Below, one piece after another: positions 5,261 to 5,529 of a stretch of 5,529 nt of DNA. Source of the stretch: an uncultured Lachnospira sp. (GTDB lineage Bacteria > Bacillota > Clostridia > Lachnospirales > Lachnospiraceae). The notes beneath the pieces are model-generated. The model was given only the letters and a program-made list of their open reading frames with translations. It had not been told where the DNA came from and did no database searches. Each line of letters opens with the position of its first letter. Positions within the stretch are counted from its first letter, which is position 1. Location: NCBI GenBank assembly GCA_900772425.1, contig CAAHEK010000139.1, positions 1 through 5,529 on the forward strand. Direction: 5' to 3'. A program made the translations under genes and the position numbers.

Positions 5261-5529
5261 ATGAATTTATACGATACAGATAATGACACATTTATTGACG
5301 AATATGAACCGGTTACTCATCATAAACCATCAGGCACCAGATACTCTCATACCGGTACACATAGAAAAAGACGTCGCAAAAAAAGAATGCCTCGTCAGAA
5401 AAAATTGCTTATAACCTGTTGTGTTTTACTGGCAGTAATTTTGCTTGGCGGTATTTCAGCAATCAGTGTAAAAAAGGAAATAACAACTGTTAAACAGCAG
5501 GCTTCAACATTAAAAACAGATTTAAAAGA
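5261..5529 (+). CDS. Single-pass membrane protein with polybasic cytoplasmic tail, N-terminal part
   Basis: The first 89 codons are in the window and the gene continues off the right edge. Residues 1-33 form a polar, partly acidic tail (MNLYDTDNDTFIDEYE). Residues 34-48 are strongly basic (HRKRRRKKRMPRQKK). Residues 49-70 are a hydrophobic helix (LLITCCVLLAVILLGG and onward). After it, VKKEITTVKQQASTLKTDLK looks like the start of a coiled coil. The charge pattern predicts an uncleaved anchor with the basic side in the cytoplasm and the main body outside. This layout occurs in cell-wall assembly proteins of Firmicutes, such as DUF4012 and LytR-CpsA-Psr proteins; the coiled-coil start leans slightly to DUF4012, but the diagnostic domain lies outside the window. 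It is transcribed away from the LicD operon and shares its control region. Confidence 0.75.
   Translation, partial: MNLYDTDNDTFIDEYEPVTHHKPSGTRYSHTGTHRKRRRKKRMPRQKKLLITCCVLLAVILLGGISAISVKKEITTVKQQASTLKTDLK

Overview
The window looks like chromosomal DNA from a low-GC Gram-positive anaerobe. Lachnospiraceae or a close clostridial relative is the best guess. This rests on AT-rich third codon positions, strong AGGAG-type ribosome binding sites, short intergenic gaps, and a LicD-family transferase beside a TagD-type cytidylyltransferase fusion. No rRNA, tRNA, CRISPR or mobile element is visible.

Layout: positions 4926 down to 1 hold a compact minus-strand run of five genes. In transcription order these are a prolidase-like metal-dependent amidohydrolase (4926-3628), a LicD-family phosphotransferase (3599-2694), a fusion of a TagD-like cytidylyltransferase with a Gfo/Idh/MocA oxidoreductase (2683-1340), a TIM-barrel sugar isomerase/epimerase-like protein with an extra C-terminal nucleotide-binding-like domain (1333-212), and the N-terminus of a second TIM-barrel isomerase/epimerase (173-1, cut by the window edge). 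Gaps are 28, 10, 6 and 38 nt, with no terminator between genes, so they probably form one operon.

Positions 4927-5260 are a 334-bp AT-rich divergent control region. It holds promoter-like sequences on both strands, a 13-bp tandem repeat between them and a small hairpin in the plus-strand leader. At 5261 a plus-strand gene begins. It encodes a membrane-anchored protein with a short cytoplasmic tail, a strongly basic patch, one transmembrane helix and a coiled-coil-like start to its outer part; the window cuts it off.

How the genes may work together (inference): the oxidoreductase and TIM-barrel enzymes would prepare a polyol- or cyclitol-phosphate, the cytidylyltransferase domain would activate it as a CDP derivative, and the LicD-type enzyme would transfer the phospho-group to a surface glycan or teichoic-acid-like polymer. 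This parallels Bcs1 or TarI/TarJ, and human ISPD with fukutin/FKRP, but uses different enzyme families for the first two steps. The product cannot be read from sequence. The amidohydrolase does not obviously fit the scheme and is the most puzzling member.
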